Source of the DNA: Chamaesiphon sp. GL140_3_metabinner_129_sub
Lineage (GTDB): Bacteria > Cyanobacteriota > Cyanobacteriia > Cyanobacteriales > Chamaesiphonaceae
NCBI GenBank assembly: GCA_025358725.1
Contig: JANYIT010000052.1
Span: 1 to 48,650, forward strand
Direction: 5' to 3'
Length of the DNA: 48,650 bases
The translations under genes were made by a program, and so were the position numbers. Below, in pieces: positions 16,544 through 26,452 of this stretch (position 1 is the stretch's first letter; the number at the start of each line of letters is the position of its first letter). The notes beneath the pieces are model-generated. The model did not search any database. It saw only the letters and a program-made list of their open reading frames with translations, and was not told where the DNA came from.

Positions 16544-19500
16544 ATGGCTTTTTCTGCACTGATTCGCACCATCGAACGCTCCCAATTGGCGGCAGAACTG
16601 CTGGCAAAGCTCAAACAGCAGCGGATGCTGCACCTGAGTGGATTGCCGCGCTTACCCAAAGGCTTAGTCACTTCAGCTTTGGCGCAAGGTTCTGGGCAAC
16701 ATCTATTGGTAGTGACGGCAACTATCGAAGAGGCTGGCAGATGGGCGGCTCAATTAGAGGCGATGGGATGGCAAACTGTCCACTTCTACCCCACGACAGA
16801 ATCATCGCCCTATGGAGCAACTAGCCTAGAATCAGAGACGATTTGGGGGCAGATGCAGGGACTAGCGGAGGTCCAATCTTTGCAAATCTCCTCAGTGTCA
16901 GATCCTGATGCTGCAAATAGTGAGGGGATCGCCAGTCGTCAGCGTCGAGTGGCGATCGTTTGTACCACGTTAGCTCTACAACCACATCTACCCTCACCAG
17001 CAGAGTTTAGTGCGCGATGTTTGACGCTGCGGGCAGGGGATGAAGGAGATGTCGCAAAAATCGGTACTCAGTTGGTAAATTTGGGGTACGATCGAGTCCC
17101 ATTGGTAGAAGTTGAGGGGCAATGGAGTCAGCGGGGGGATATTATTGATATTTTTCCGGTGGCGGCGGAGATGCCTGTCCGGTTGGAATGGTTTGGGGAT
17201 GAGTTGGATAAGTTACGCGAATTCGATCCGAGTACGCAACGTTCTTTAGATAAAATTGAAAGTTTAATTCTCACTCCAGTGAATTTTGCGACGATTTTTG
17301 GAGAAGATGTCTCAATAGCTCGATACTCATTAACAGATTATTTGCCAGATAATTGTTTGGTGACGATCGATGAATTTGATCGCTGTCAGGCACATAACGA
17401 TCGCTGGTGTGAGTATATTCAAGAGGAATGGGAAACATTACCCGCAGGTACGCCAATTTGGCATCAACAGTTTAGTAATAGTGTTACGAAAATTGAGGAG
17501 CGATTTAATTACCTCCGATTAGATGAATTGGCGGTGAGTGGTGAGGGGTTAAATTTGGCCTGTCGATCGATTCCCACGATCCCCCATCAGTTTGCCAAGA
17601 TTGCTGAAACCTTACGAGGTTATCACAAACAGAATTATTCAAGTTGGTTAGTCTCTGCCCAGCCCTCGCGATCTGCGTCGCTATTACAAGAGCACGATTG
17701 TCCATCCCAATTTGTGCCAAATCCTCGCGATTTTCCAGCTATTGATAAGTTGCAAATTCAGCATACAGCGGTAGCAATTAAATATTCAGGTGTGGCTGAA
17801 TTGGAAGGATTTATTCTGCCCACATTCAGAATGATATTAGTTACTGATCGTGAGTTTTTTGGGCAGCAATCTTTAGCTAGTTTTAGTTATGCGCGGAAGC
17901 GTCGTCAAGCGGTATCCAAACAAGTCGATCCCAATAAACTGCGTCCTGGTGATTATGTAGTTCACCGCAATCATGGATTGGGTCGATTTGTTAAATTTGA
18001 AAGTATTCAGACTGATGATATTCTGCGCGACTATTTAACGATTCAATATGCCGATGGTTCGCTCAAAGTTCCAGCAGATCAGGTGGGAGTATTATCTCGT
18101 TTTCGGCAAGCTGCAGGAGCAAAACCAGAATTAAATAAACTATCAGGACAAGCTTGGGAAAAGACGAAGGCAAAAGTCAAGAAGTCGATCAAAAAATTAG
18201 CATTCGATCTATTAAAACTATATGCAGATCGATCGCTAAAACAGGGCTTTACGTTTCCTCCCGATGCACCCTGGCAACAGGAATTAGAAGATTCATTTCG
18301 CTATCAACCGACACCCGATCAATTGAAAGCAACTCAAGATGTCAAGCGGGATATGGAGAGCGATCGACCGATGGATCGATTGGTTTGTGGTGATGTGGGT
18401 TTCGGTAAAACTGAAGTAGCAATTAGAGCAATATTCAAAGCCGTCACTGCTCACAAACAGGTGATTTTTCTCGCTCCAACAACAATCTTAACTCAACAAC
18501 ATTATCATACTCTTCAGGAGCGATTTGCACCCTATCCAGTCAACGTCGGATTACTCAATCGGTTTCGGACAGCCGAAGAACGTAAAAATATTCTTCATCG
18601 CCTCAAAACTGGAGAACTAGACATCGTAATTGGCACCCATCAACTTCTAAATAAAGAGTTGAAATTTAAAGAACTAGGTTTATTGGTAATCGATGAAGAG
18701 CAACGATTTGGAGTCAATCAAAAAGAGAAAATCAAGACCCTAAAAAGTGAAATTGATGTGCTCACTCTCTCCGCCACGCCGATTCCTCGGACGCTATACA
18801 TGTCCCTTTCTGGTGTGCGAGAAATGAGTTTAATTATGACTCCACCACCATCACGTCGCCCAATCTCCACTCATTTATCGCCTTATAAACTAGACGCAGT
18901 AACGACGGCAATCCGTCAAGAACTCGATCGCGGTGGACAGATATTTTATGTGGTTCCTAGAATTGAAGGAATTGAAGAAACGGCTGGAAAAATCAGTGAA
19001 CTGGTGCCCTCTTGTCGAATCGCGATCGCGCATGGACAAATGGATGAATCGGAACTAGAATCAACGATGTTGACTTTTAGCAATGGTGATGCAGATTTAC
19101 TGATCTGTACGACGATTATTGAGTCTGGTTTAGATATTCCTCGTGTGAATACGATCTTAATTGAGGATGCCCATCGCTTCGGATTGTCTCAATTATATCA
19201 ACTACGCGGACGTGTTGGCCGCGCCGGAATTCAAGCTCACGCCTGGTTATTTTATCCGAAGGAAACAACACTATCAGAACAAGCTAGACAGCGGTTAAAA
19301 GCGATTCAGGAGTTCACCCAATTGGGTTCTGGTTATCAATTAGCTACCCGCGATATGGAGATTCGGGGCGTGGGAAATCTCTTGGGTGCAGAACAATCAG
19401 GACAGATGGATGTCATCGGGTTTGACTTATACATGGAAATGCTGCAAGAAGCGATTAAAGAAATTCGTGGACAAGAAATTCCCCAAGTCGAGGATACCCA

Positions 19501-19957
19501 AATTGATCTCAAAGTCACTGCCATGATTCCGGCTGATTATATCTCCGATCTAGAGCAAAAAATGAGTGCCTATCGATCGGTAGCTGCCGCTGATACCAAA
19601 CAAGAACTAGTAAATATTGCCGCCGAATGGCACGATCGATATGGTGAAATTCCCAAACCAGCTCAACAATTATTCCGGATCGTCGAACTCAAACAAATTG
19701 CCAAACAACTCGGATTTAGTCGGATTCGTCCCGATGGTAAACAACACGTTATTTTAGAAACACCAATGGCGGAACCAGCCTGGAATTTACTCGCAGAATA
19801 TCTGACTGATAGTGTTCGATCGCGCTATGTTTATAGTACTGGTAAAGTGACCGCTAGAGGCTTAGGCGTATTGCGTCCGAACGAACAGGTAGAAACGCTG
19901 ATTAATATCTTGAGTAAGATGGAAGGAGTCTTGATGGCTAGTAACTCAAGTTCCTAG
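16544..19957 (+). CDS. mfd: Transcription-repair coupling factor Mfd
   Basis: Removes RNA polymerase stalled at lesions and recruits UvrA. It has 1137 residues, normal length. The N-terminal part is UvrB-like (about 15-350, with [13 protein letters not shown]). The RNA polymerase-interacting CarD-like domain begins about 466 ([18 protein letters not shown]). The RecG-like motor has Walker [12 protein letters not shown] (about 616-626), DEEQ (about 717-720), [11 protein letters not shown], and the translocation motifs [15 protein letters not shown] and [12 protein letters not shown]. The C-terminal D7 domain follows (about 1000-1120). ATG start. It converges with the cysteine desulfurase gene with only 7 bases between stops. 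Confidence 0.97.
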   Translation: MAFSALIRTIERSQLAAELLAKLKQQRMLHLSGLPRLPKGLVTSALAQGSGQHLLVVTATIEEAGRWAAQLEAMGWQTVHFYPTTESSPYGATSLESETIWGQMQGLAEVQSLQISSVSDPDAANSEGIASRQRRVAIVCTTLALQPHLPSPAEFSARCLTLRAGDEGDVAKIGTQLVNLGYDRVPLVEVEGQWSQRGDIIDIFPVAAEMPVRLEWFGDELDKLREFDPSTQRSLDKIESLILTPVNFATIFGEDVSIARYSLTDYLPDNCLVTIDEFDRCQAHNDRWCEYIQEEWETLPAGTPIWHQQFSNSVTKIEERFNYLRLDELAVSGEGLNLACRSIPTIPHQFAKIAETLRGYHKQNYSSWLVSAQPSRSASLLQEHDCPSQFVPNPRDFPAIDKLQIQHTAVAIKYSGVAELEGFILPTFRMILVTDREFFGQQSLASFSYARKRRQAVSKQVDPNKLRPGDYVVHRNHGLGRFVKFESIQTDDILRDYLTIQYADGSLKVPADQVGVLSRFRQAAGAKPELNKLSGQAWEKTKAKVKKSIKKLAFDLLKLYADRSLKQGFTFPPDAPWQQELEDSFRYQPTPDQLKATQDVKRDMESDRPMDRLVCGDVGFGKTEVAIRAIFKAVTAHKQVIFLAPTTILTQQHYHTLQERFAPYPVNVGLLNRFRTAEERKNILHRLKTGELDIVIGTHQLLNKELKFKELGLLVIDEEQRFGVNQKEKIKTLKSEIDVLTLSATPIPRTLYMSLSGVREMSLIMTPPPSRRPISTHLSPYKLDAVTTAIRQELDRGGQIFYVVPRIEGIEETAGKISELVPSCRIAIAHGQMDESELESTMLTFSNGDADLLICTTIIESGLDIPRVNTILIEDAHRFGLSQLYQLRGRVGRAGIQAHAWLFYPKETTLSEQARQRLKAIQEFTQLGSGYQLATRDMEIRGVGNLLGAEQSGQMDVIGFDLYMEMLQEAIKEIRGQEIPQVEDTQIDLKVTAMIPADYISDLEQKMSAYRSVAAADTKQELVNIAAEWHDRYGEIPKPAQQLFRIVELKQIAKQLGFSRIRPDGKQHVILETPMAEPAWNLLAEYLTDSVRSRYVYSTGKVTARGLGVLRPNEQVETLINILSKMEGVLMASNSSS

Positions 19958-19964
19958 TTACAGC

Positions 19965-21134
19965 TCAAACACAGACTAATTGCGGTGTGAGTCGATCGAG
20001 AATTTGTTTTAGTACCATCGCCGTCCAGTCGATATCGTCCACTGTGGTACTCTTGCCAAGTGTCAGACGAATTCCGCCCACCGCATCGATTTGGCTGTAT
20101 CCTATCGCTAATAGAATGGGGCTGGGAGTAAGTTTACCACTAGCACAAGCCGCTCCAGAACTAATACCAATTCCGGCGAGATTGAGTTGTCTAACGATCG
20201 TTTTGCCAGTGATGGGTTCTTGTGAATGACAGCGTGGGATCTGGAGGCAAAAACTGAGGTGATGAGACAGGCGATGAGTGCGATCTCCGGTGGGGATCAA
20301 CATGGGACAATCGGCTAATAGATCAAATAATCGATCGCGTAAACCGATTAATCTGATATTTTCTGTCTCTAATTCTTCACTCGCTAACTCTGCCGCCACC
20401 CCAAATCCAGCGATTTGTGGGACTGCTTGAGTCCCCGATCTCCAGCCCATTTCTTGTCCACCACCAGCCAAGAGCGGGATAATTTCTACACCTGGGCGAA
20501 TATATAGTGCGCCTGTACCCTGTGGTCCATAAAGTTTGTGACTGGAGATCGAGAGGAGATCGATGCCCAGCTTTTGGACATCGATCGAAATTCTACCAGC
20601 AGCTTGGACAGCATCAGTATGGAAGTAAACTTGATACTGGCGACAAATAGCAGCTAACTCAGCAATAGGTTGGATAGTGCCTACCTCACTTTGCCCGTAG
20701 ATTATCGACACCAGCACCGTATTTGGACGAATTGCCACTTCTAGATCCTGGGGATTGATTCTCCCAGATCGATCGCAGGCTAATCTAGTTACTTGCCACC
20801 CTTTATTTTCTAACCATTGAACTGGCGCACTAATCGACGAATGTTCGATTCTAGAAATGATCAAATGTTGAGGTGTGTCATATAAATTTGCCACGCCCAT
20901 AATTGCTTGATTATTAGCTTCAGTGCCCCCAGATGTAAACGCGATCGCATCTGGATTAGCATTGATTAATGCTGCTACTTGAAATCTCGCTTGTTCGATC
21001 ACCGTTGAAGCACGTTCGCCCCATTGATGGATACTCGAAGGATTGCCCCATTCTGAAGTCAGCACTCTTTGCATCGCAGCGATTGCTTCAGTCCGAGTTG
21101 GGGTAGTCGCACTATGATCTAGATAAATCTGCAT
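19965..21134 (-). CDS. Cysteine desulfurase (NifS/IscS family)
   Basis: PLP enzyme that takes sulfur from cysteine for Fe-S clusters and thio-cofactors. The long frame opens at a TTG (21140); ATG at 21134 is preferred, giving 389 residues. Conserved points (numbered from the TTG): YLDHSATTP near the start, GTEANN (72-77), IEHSS (98-102), the PLP lysine K202 in SSHKLYGPQG, and the active-site Cys C332 in SSGAACASG. The IscS/NifS group I layout is clear, but NifS and IscS paralogues cannot be told apart here. No iscU-like or nif gene is adjacent. Confidence 0.92.
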   Translation of the reverse strand: MQIYLDHSATTPTRTEAIAAMQRVLTSEWGNPSSIHQWGERASTVIEQARFQVAALINANPDAIAFTSGGTEANNQAIMGVANLYDTPQHLIISRIEHSSISAPVQWLENKGWQVTRLACDRSGRINPQDLEVAIRPNTVLVSIIYGQSEVGTIQPIAELAAICRQYQVYFHTDAVQAAGRISIDVQKLGIDLLSISSHKLYGPQGTGALYIRPGVEIIPLLAGGGQEMGWRSGTQAVPQIAGFGVAAELASEELETENIRLIGLRDRLFDLLADCPMLIPTGDRTHRLSHHLSFCLQIPRCHSQEPITGKTIVRQLNLAGIGISSGAACASGKLTPSPILLAIGYSQIDAVGGIRLTLGKSTTVDDIDWTAMVLKQILDRLTPQLVCV

Positions 21135-21231
21135 ATACAAGATCTAATAACTATTTTTTAGTTAATTTATTTGGTCAGAAAGATGAAGGAATAGGGTTGT
21201 TATTATGGGGCTTCAACCTCACCTCAACAAC

Positions 21232-21493
21232 ACCCTAGGAATCCCCCTAAATCCCCCTTAAAAAGCGGATGCGCGCACCGTTCGGGTTCCCCGACGGTTT
21301 AGCGCACCAAGCAGGGGGACTAAGAGTCCGATCTTACCCCCCTTTTCAAGGGGGTTTGGGGGATTTAGATCTAGAAACGAAGTCCAGCCGACGTGTGTAT
21401 ACACCGTAGCCTTTTCAAGGGGGGCTAGAGAGGATTTTCTAGGGTTTGCGAGTGTTCTCTTGTATTTTCCAAACAGCCTCTTAGACTGGATCA
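21232..21493. repeat. MITE-like repeat, inverted copy of the one at 27531, split by a hairpin insert
   Basis: CCTAGGAATCCCCCTAAATC and following match the reverse complement of 27603-27660. The match is broken after CCCTTAAA by about 50 bases (21262-21311) holding the GGGTTCCCC hairpin, then resumes at CAGGGGGACTAAGAGTCCG. The right end CCTCTTAGACTGGA matches the end at 27693. An intermediate stretch with CCCCCCTTTTCAAGGGGG is an extra inverted repeat. A 78-codon open frame here is only repeat sequence. Confidence 0.6.
21272..21306. repeat. GGGTTCCCC-core hairpin element
   Basis: GCGCACCGTTCGGG TTC CCCGACGG TTTAGCGC pairs imperfectly (one bulged T; outer GCGC/GCGC). The same core with different arms occurs twice at 36522-36598. 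It lies inside the interrupted MITE-like repeat. Confidence 0.55.
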
Positions 21494-21498
21494 AATTT

Positions 21499-21519
21499 CA
21501 AGCCCTAAAGCCTAAAGCA
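21499..21519 (-). repeat. TTAGGCT heptamer array after the zinc-finger gene stop
   Basis: On minus, ATGCTTTAGGCTTTAGGGCT begins about 11 bases past the stop at 21530. Confidence 0.5.
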
Positions 21520-21529
21520 TAATCCCCTC

Positions 21530-21910
21530 TCAACTACCTGGTTTGCAAATATTATAATCTTCATGAGACAGCACTTCTTTCGGTTGAAGAATACCATCTC
21601 GCTCAAAACACAACATCCGATAATTGCGAGTGACAGGAATACTAATTACTAATCGATTGTGGCGCAGCCTTTTCCCACCAAACTCTCGATAGTTGCGACG
21701 ATCTTGTAAGCCAATAATAATATTTCTAGCTTTTAAAACCACATGAGATGGTAAGCTCTTGAGATCGATCGGATCGAAGGCAAAACTATCATGCCAACTA
21801 CGTTTTTTCTCTTTCTTTTCATTTACATCTACCTCCTCTTGCAGGCAGCGATGACAGATCTGTCCGTAGCCTTTATGACCGCATTGAAACATTTTTCTGC
21901 GTCTGCTCAT
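21530..21910 (-). CDS. Small zinc-finger protein (DUF7682-like) with RelE-like C-terminal part
   Basis: A 126-residue protein. The N-terminal CGHKGYGQICHRC is a short Cys/His zinc knuckle. A charged linker follows (EEVDVNEKKEKKR). The core is DPIDLKSLPSHVVLKARNII, then RHNRLVISIPVTRNYRMLCF and EVLSHEDYNICKPGS. I recall similar proteins in cyanobacteria labelled as a zinc-binding domain of unknown function. The order of basic strand, R-NYR-L and final SHEDYN recalls RelE/ParE-type toxins, but no antitoxin gene is adjacent, so a toxin role is only speculation. ATG at 21910. Confidence 0.65.
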   Translation of the reverse strand: MSRRRKMFQCGHKGYGQICHRCLQEEVDVNEKKEKKRSWHDSFAFDPIDLKSLPSHVVLKARNIIIGLQDRRNYREFGGKRLRHNRLVISIPVTRNYRMLCFERDGILQPKEVLSHEDYNICKPGS

Positions 21911-22297
21911 GATATATACCTCGATGTCTAATGTAGTTCGTAAAAATGGTAAGTAAGCAGTTACAAATTAGCTGCATGGAAATTTAAACGATGAAGTTGA
22001 TACTACCGCGCTAGTCTGACGGAGATCGAAGTTGGATCTGCTGCTAGTAAGCATTATCGTCGATTCTGCCAGTGGGCTAACATTAACAATCCAGTTGAAG
22101 ACACGATGATGATCATCGTCAATCTTCAATTTTAGAAGTTTATTGCCAGATGCACAGTGATTTTCGACAACATTCAAGTGATAAATGATACAATTAGTTA
22201 AGTAACGCTCAACTGTTAAGAGTGCCTTAAATCATTGTTGCACTAGTAGTAGAGCTATTAATTCATAATTTATTATTCATGGTTTTTAAGTTTCTCT
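21911..22297. other. Gap between the zinc-finger gene and the PLD gene
   Basis: About 390 bases of AT-rich sequence. A 69-codon minus-strand frame (21968-22177) has no recognisable features. Divergent promoters for the two flanking genes are expected here, but no convincing -35/-10 pair is called. Confidence 0.4.
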
Positions 22298-23722
22298 GTG
22301 AAATTTAGACGTTTTAGCGGTGCCTTTGGCACATCGCACTCCTCTCTTTTATCTAGTTTAGCTCTTGGAAGCATCGGTGTTGTCATTTTTTGTGGATATT
22401 GGCTCTGCTTTCGTTCCCCATCGGGAACTCAGGCAAAACTACCATCGCTACCTCAAGATCAATCGATCCAAGTCTATTTTAACCACGATCGATCTGTAGA
22501 GTTTACCGAACCTTATCGACACAAAACTAGACTAGGCAATGATTTGGCGGCTAAAATAATTTCTGTTGTGGATTCAGCTCAGTCACAAATTGATGTGGCA
22601 GTCCAAGAGTTTCAATTACCCAATATCGCCCAAGCTTTAGCGGCTAAGTCACAAGCTGGAGGTAGGGTACGGGTAATTTTGGAACACAATTACAGTCATC
22701 CCTGGAGTGAATTGACAGCAGCCGAGATTGAGCTGTTGACATCGCGAGAACAGGAGCACTATCAGGAATTTCAAAAGTTAGTAGATATCGATCAAGATGG
22801 AACTCTCAGTCAGGAAGAGATCAACCACCGCGATGCGCTAGTTATTTTGCGAAATGCGCGAATTCCCATTCTAGATGACACTGCCGATGGCTCTAGCGGC
22901 AGTGGGTTGATGCATCACAAATTTATGGTGGTGGATGGGCATCAAGTAATTGTCACTTCGGCAAATTGGACGATGAGCGATATCTATGGAGATTTTAGTC
23001 ATCTAGAGAGCGAGGGGAATCAAAATAATCTGGTGCAGATTGACAGTGGCGAATTAGCCACAGTATTCACAACTGAGTTTAATCTGATGTGGGGTGATGG
23101 CACCGCAGGCAACCAAATTAGCCAATTTAAGGCGCGGAAACCTACACGTCCAGCAGTTGAGGTATTAGTCGGCAAAACACGAGTCTTGGTACAATTTTCG
23201 CCGACTTCCCAGCAGCAGGCGTGGGAAGATAGTAGTAACGGCTCGATCGGTAAGTTACTTAGTACTAGCCAACAACAAGTCGATTTCGCGCTATTTGTCT
23301 TCTCCGAACCTGCGTTGAGCAAGATGATCCAAACCCAATCTCAGCGAGGTGTAAAAGTGCGTGGGACGATCGATCGACAGTTTGCTTATCGTGATTATAG
23401 TTCGGCTTTGACGCTGATGGGTGTAGATCCAAATCATCTCTGTCAGGCTGCTAGCAATAATTTACAGCCATTGGCTACGATTGGCGTACCAACTTTACCG
23501 ACTGGAGATTTACTCCACCATAAATTTGCGATAATTGATCGACGTACTGTAATTACTGGTTCGCACAATTGGTCGAATGCCGCGAATTATCATAATGATG
23601 AGACACTATTAATAATTCAGGATAATCCGATCGTCGCGGCGCATTTTGATCGAGAGTTCGATCGATTGTATGAACATACCATCATCGGAATTCCCGCAAG
23701 ACTTAGAAGCAAACGTTGTTAG
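22298..23722 (+). CDS. Exported phospholipase D-family nuclease-like protein with EF-hand
   Basis: 474 residues from a GTG start. An N-terminal hydrophobic anchor or signal (about 17-40) precedes the catalytic part. Two PLD motifs are visible: HHKFMVVD with downstream SANWT (about 206-225) and HHKFAIID with SHNWSN (about 407-425). Two HxKx4D motifs in one chain are typical of PLD/bacterial Nuc-type phosphodiesterases. Between the first strands and the first motif lies a calcium-binding EF-hand loop DIDQDGTLSQEE (about 162-173), which is unusual in this family and suggests Ca2+ control outside the cytosol. Substrate (DNA, RNA or lipid) cannot be decided. Codon use resembles its neighbours. Confidence 0.82.
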   Translation: MKFRRFSGAFGTSHSSLLSSLALGSIGVVIFCGYWLCFRSPSGTQAKLPSLPQDQSIQVYFNHDRSVEFTEPYRHKTRLGNDLAAKIISVVDSAQSQIDVAVQEFQLPNIAQALAAKSQAGGRVRVILEHNYSHPWSELTAAEIELLTSREQEHYQEFQKLVDIDQDGTLSQEEINHRDALVILRNARIPILDDTADGSSGSGLMHHKFMVVDGHQVIVTSANWTMSDIYGDFSHLESEGNQNNLVQIDSGELATVFTTEFNLMWGDGTAGNQISQFKARKPTRPAVEVLVGKTRVLVQFSPTSQQQAWEDSSNGSIGKLLSTSQQQVDFALFVFSEPALSKMIQTQSQRGVKVRGTIDRQFAYRDYSSALTLMGVDPNHLCQAASNNLQPLATIGVPTLPTGDLLHHKFAIIDRRTVITGSHNWSNAANYHNDETLLIIQDNPIVAAHFDREFDRLYEHTIIGIPARLRSKRC

Positions 23723-23729
23723 AATTTAG

Positions 23730-23882
23730 ATGCACATGCACCTAATTATGCTTGACTGGGATGGCACGTTAGAGGATGTTTTGAAAGTCATCGTTAATAT
23801 GCTTTGGCATAGGGGATTGGACTACAGATTTACTTGGAACTGGTGCGAAATATGTCTTTTCCTACTATTAAAATTTAGCTGA
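23730..23882 (+). CDS. Doubtful 50-residue frame with HAD-like start
   Basis: A short frame MHMHLIMLDWDGTLEDVLK and onward, ending at TGA 23882. LDWDGTL resembles the nucleophile motif DxDGT of HAD phosphatases, but nothing else of the fold follows. It could be a gene remnant or chance. No ribosome site is seen. Confidence 0.2.
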   Translation: MHMHLIMLDWDGTLEDVLKVIVNMLWHRGLDYRFTWNWCEICLFLLLKFS

Positions 23883-23924
23883 GATTATGTCCAGTATTTC
23901 TCGATAAGCATATTCGACATCGAT

Positions 23925-23962
23925 GATATTCCTGACTTATTCAACGAAGTCGGGAAGATATC
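23925..23962. repeat. Imperfect CGACTTCTT-type hairpin
   Basis: GATATTCCTGACTT and AAGTCGGGAAGATATC pair imperfectly around ATTCAACG. The core resembles the perfect hairpins at 6578-6602 and 26385-26419. Confidence 0.5.
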
Positions 23963-24010
23963 CTAATATTTTGTAGTTATCATAAATTAGATCCAATTAT
24001 TAGAGTTTAA

Positions 24011-24847
24011 ATGTTGTTATCTCAAATCCCTGGCTGGACGGATTCACTTACTCAAGTTATTACTCAAGATATTGGCAGGATTGCCTGGAATAGTTTCCTA
24101 GCTTTAGTTCCGCTGACTTTAAGTTTTTTTCTTTTTTACAAACCTCGATCAAGATTATTTTGCCAAAGTACTTATATCTTGTTAGTTGTCAGTTTTATTG
24201 TCGGGATTAAAAAATATGATAATGGAAATCTCCTCGAAGCTCTAAAAAGAATTGTAACATCACTTTGGGGCGTTAGAGCTATTTTTATTGCCATCTCGAT
24301 CGGCTTAATTGTCCTATTAATGATGATCGATTTTCGATCTAGATCTTCACAAGACAAACGTCGTTCTCTTTTCTGGTGGATGGGCGTATTCTTATTTATT
24401 GCTTTTTTACCAAATGCGCCTTATATTCTGACCGACATTATTCACTTCTATGATGCTGTCAGGAGCATTAATTCTGCTTGGGCAATTACGCTAGTCATCG
24501 TACCTATATATATTGTATTTATTGGTACTGGTTGGTTTGCTTATGTGTTTTCGCTAATTAATATTGACAGGTATTTACGCAAATGCCAGCTAGGTCGCTA
24601 CATAAAAACAGCCGAAGTCAGCCTGCACTTTTTATGTGCAATTGGTATTTACATTGGCAGATTTATTAGGTTTAATAGCTGGAGTTTGATCACCCAACCC
24701 AAACATTTTCTATATATTTTGCCAGGAGAATTAATTGGAAAATTTCCATTGGTAGTAATTTTGTCTACGTTCACGATCATTACTTTCTTATACGCAATCT
24801 GCAAGCTCTTCATTGAGAATTTATCAAATTCTGCCGATCGTGTCTGA
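24011..24847 (+). CDS. DUF1361 integral membrane protein
   Basis: 278 residues with about seven hydrophobic segments. The family signature is FIAFLPNAPYILTDIIHF (about 132-149), followed by YIGRFIRFNSW (about 214-224). The function of DUF1361 is not known. ATG start. It has AT-rich codon use compared with mfd. The gene stands alone, convergent with the thioesterase gene with 15 bases between stops. Confidence 0.8.
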   Translation: MLLSQIPGWTDSLTQVITQDIGRIAWNSFLALVPLTLSFFLFYKPRSRLFCQSTYILLVVSFIVGIKKYDNGNLLEALKRIVTSLWGVRAIFIAISIGLIVLLMMIDFRSRSSQDKRRSLFWWMGVFLFIAFLPNAPYILTDIIHFYDAVRSINSAWAITLVIVPIYIVFIGTGWFAYVFSLINIDRYLRKCQLGRYIKTAEVSLHFLCAIGIYIGRFIRFNSWSLITQPKHFLYILPGELIGKFPLVVILSTFTIITFLYAICKLFIENLSNSADRV

Positions 24848-24862
24848 ATATCAACTAACTAA

Positions 24863-25354
24863 CTATTCCCACATTTTTACCAGTGCATCTTTAACTGTAT
24901 TTGGTAATTGACGCATGATTTTACCCTTTTCTCGATCGACAGCAACTAGTGTCACCATGCCAGTGAGGTAAGTGATTTCTTGATCGACTGATTGAATCTC
25001 ATATTCCCACACAATCCGGACACCTTCCATATTGATCGTCCGAGTTTTGACAATCGCTGACTCACCCATCTTGAGCGCGCGTCGATAGCAAATTGACACA
25101 TCGACTACAGGTAAATCGCAACCCATCGCTACCAAATCGGCGAAATCAATCCCAATTGATTTCAGACAGGCTACTCGTGCTTCTTCCATCCAGGTTAGGT
25201 AGGTACCATGCCAGACAATACCGCCATAATCAGTCTGATGGGGGTAAACGACAATCGGGTATTCAAACCAGTTTGCTGACATGGCTTGATAACTCAACTT
25301 CTCAATCGCACTATCTGGGTGAATTGGGGAACGAATATCCGTATTTTCTGACAT
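24863..25354 (-). CDS. Acyl-CoA thioesterase (4HBT hotdog family)
   Basis: Hydrolyses a CoA or ACP thioester. It has 163 residues. The core HQTDYGGIVWHGTYLTWMEEAR (Asp at the catalytic position, helix entry E) is the YbgC/4-hydroxybenzoyl-CoA thioesterase pattern. The strands VDVSICYRRALKMGE, VKTRTINMEGVRIVWEYEI and VTLVAVDREKGKI complete a hotdog fold. A menaquinone/phylloquinone DHNA-CoA thioesterase is possible, but the sequence does not decide it. The first ~28 residues precede the domain. ATG start. Confidence 0.83.
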   Translation of the reverse strand: MSENTDIRSPIHPDSAIEKLSYQAMSANWFEYPIVVYPHQTDYGGIVWHGTYLTWMEEARVACLKSIGIDFADLVAMGCDLPVVDVSICYRRALKMGESAIVKTRTINMEGVRIVWEYEIQSVDQEITYLTGMVTLVAVDREKGKIMRQLPNTVKDALVKMWE

Positions 25355-25431
25355 AGTTGGTAGTCTCAGTTAATCGATGCGAACAAAGATATTGTGCGTT
25401 ATCCTAACTGATATTAATATGTAACCTAGAC

Positions 25432-26334
25432 ATGAATATACGTCGGATTGCCGCACTTGTATGGGGGTTAATTGTAATTGTAGCTAGCAATACGATCATC
25501 CCGATCCCAACTGCTAGCGCAGTACCCGCCGCAACCCAGAGTAGTGTTAGCTTTACACCACAACAACAGCGCATCATCAAACAATTACAAATTGCCAAGA
25601 TTGTCTATCTAGGTGAAACTCACGATAGCGCAGCAGATCATCAACAGCAGTTAGCAATTATTCAAGTATTATTTAAGCACAACTCCAAGCTGGCGATCGG
25701 CATGGAAATGTTTCAACGTCAGACTCAGCCGCTACTCGATCGCTATTTGGCAGGTAAAATTACGGCAACCGAGTTACGTAAACAGACAGAATTCGATCGG
25801 CGGTGGGGATTTAAATGGGAATATTATCTGCCGATCCTCCAATTTGCCCAAGCAAACCACTTGCCCGTGATTGCCTTGAATACACCCACAGAAATTACCC
25901 GCAAGGCGGCTAGACAAGGATTGGAGAGTCTAACTAAGGCAGAACTTGAGTATATCCCGCCCCTAGTAGAAATTGACCGTAGTAATGCCAAATATCAGCA
26001 GATGATTTTAGGTAGTTATCAACAACATGCTGGAATTGTATCGATTTCTAGTAAAAGTTTTGACAGGTTTTACACCGCTCAACTATTATGGGATGAGACA
26101 ATGGCCGAGCGGACGGCTAATTTTGCCAAACAAAATCCCAATTATCTAACGATCGTTTTGGCAGGTCGATCGCATATTATCTATGGGTATGGTATTCCCG
26201 ATCGAGTAATTCGTCGATTAGCACCAGCAAAACTAATCCAGAAAACAGTTATATTCAGTGATAATGGCGATCAACAACAACCTCAGCCTGCCGATTTTAG
26301 CTGGAACCAAGCAGCTCAAACTGAATTTAAATAA
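25432..26334 (+). CDS. ChaN-family (DUF399) exported protein
   Basis: 300 residues. An N-terminal signal-like segment (about 5-30) has no lipobox Cys, unlike the lipoprotein ChaN of pathogens. The domain shows VYLGETHDSAADHQQQLAII, IGMEMFQRQTQPLLDRYLAG, W-FKWEYYLPIL and VLAGRSHIIYGYGIP. ChaN homologues bind heme and have been linked to iron uptake. The family is also related to the EreA/TraB-like Tiki fold. ATG start, divergent from the thioesterase gene. Confidence 0.82.
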   Translation: MNIRRIAALVWGLIVIVASNTIIPIPTASAVPAATQSSVSFTPQQQRIIKQLQIAKIVYLGETHDSAADHQQQLAIIQVLFKHNSKLAIGMEMFQRQTQPLLDRYLAGKITATELRKQTEFDRRWGFKWEYYLPILQFAQANHLPVIALNTPTEITRKAARQGLESLTKAELEYIPPLVEIDRSNAKYQQMILGSYQQHAGIVSISSKSFDRFYTAQLLWDETMAERTANFAKQNPNYLTIVLAGRSHIIYGYGIPDRVIRRLAPAKLIQKTVIFSDNGDQQQPQPADFSWNQAAQTEFK

Positions 26335-26384
26335 AATTTTATCGCCGTCGCCAGGAACCTAAAGACATTCTGACCATTAATATT

Positions 26385-26419
26385 CAGACACCCGACTTCT
26401 TGAAGAAGTCGGGTGTCTG
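26385..26419. terminator. Perfect hairpin between converging genes
   Basis: CAGACACCCGACTTCT TGA AGAAGTCGGGTGTCTG has 16-base perfect arms. It lies 50 bases after the ChaN-type gene stop and 34 bases past the DUF4360 gene stop. There is no T-run directly after it, so it could be a REP-like element rather than a true terminator. The core is shared with 6578-6602. Confidence 0.55.
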
Positions 26420-26452
26420 TTCTCACTGATTTGCGATTGCTATGCTAGTTTC

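Noticed and set aside
21258-21494. 78-codon minus-strand frame
   Set aside because: Made of MITE-like repeat and hairpin sequence (LNPPNPLEKGG type), a common false gene in cyanobacterial genomes.
21968-22177. 69-codon minus-strand frame
   Set aside because: No start signal, motif or family feature; ordinary gap sequence.
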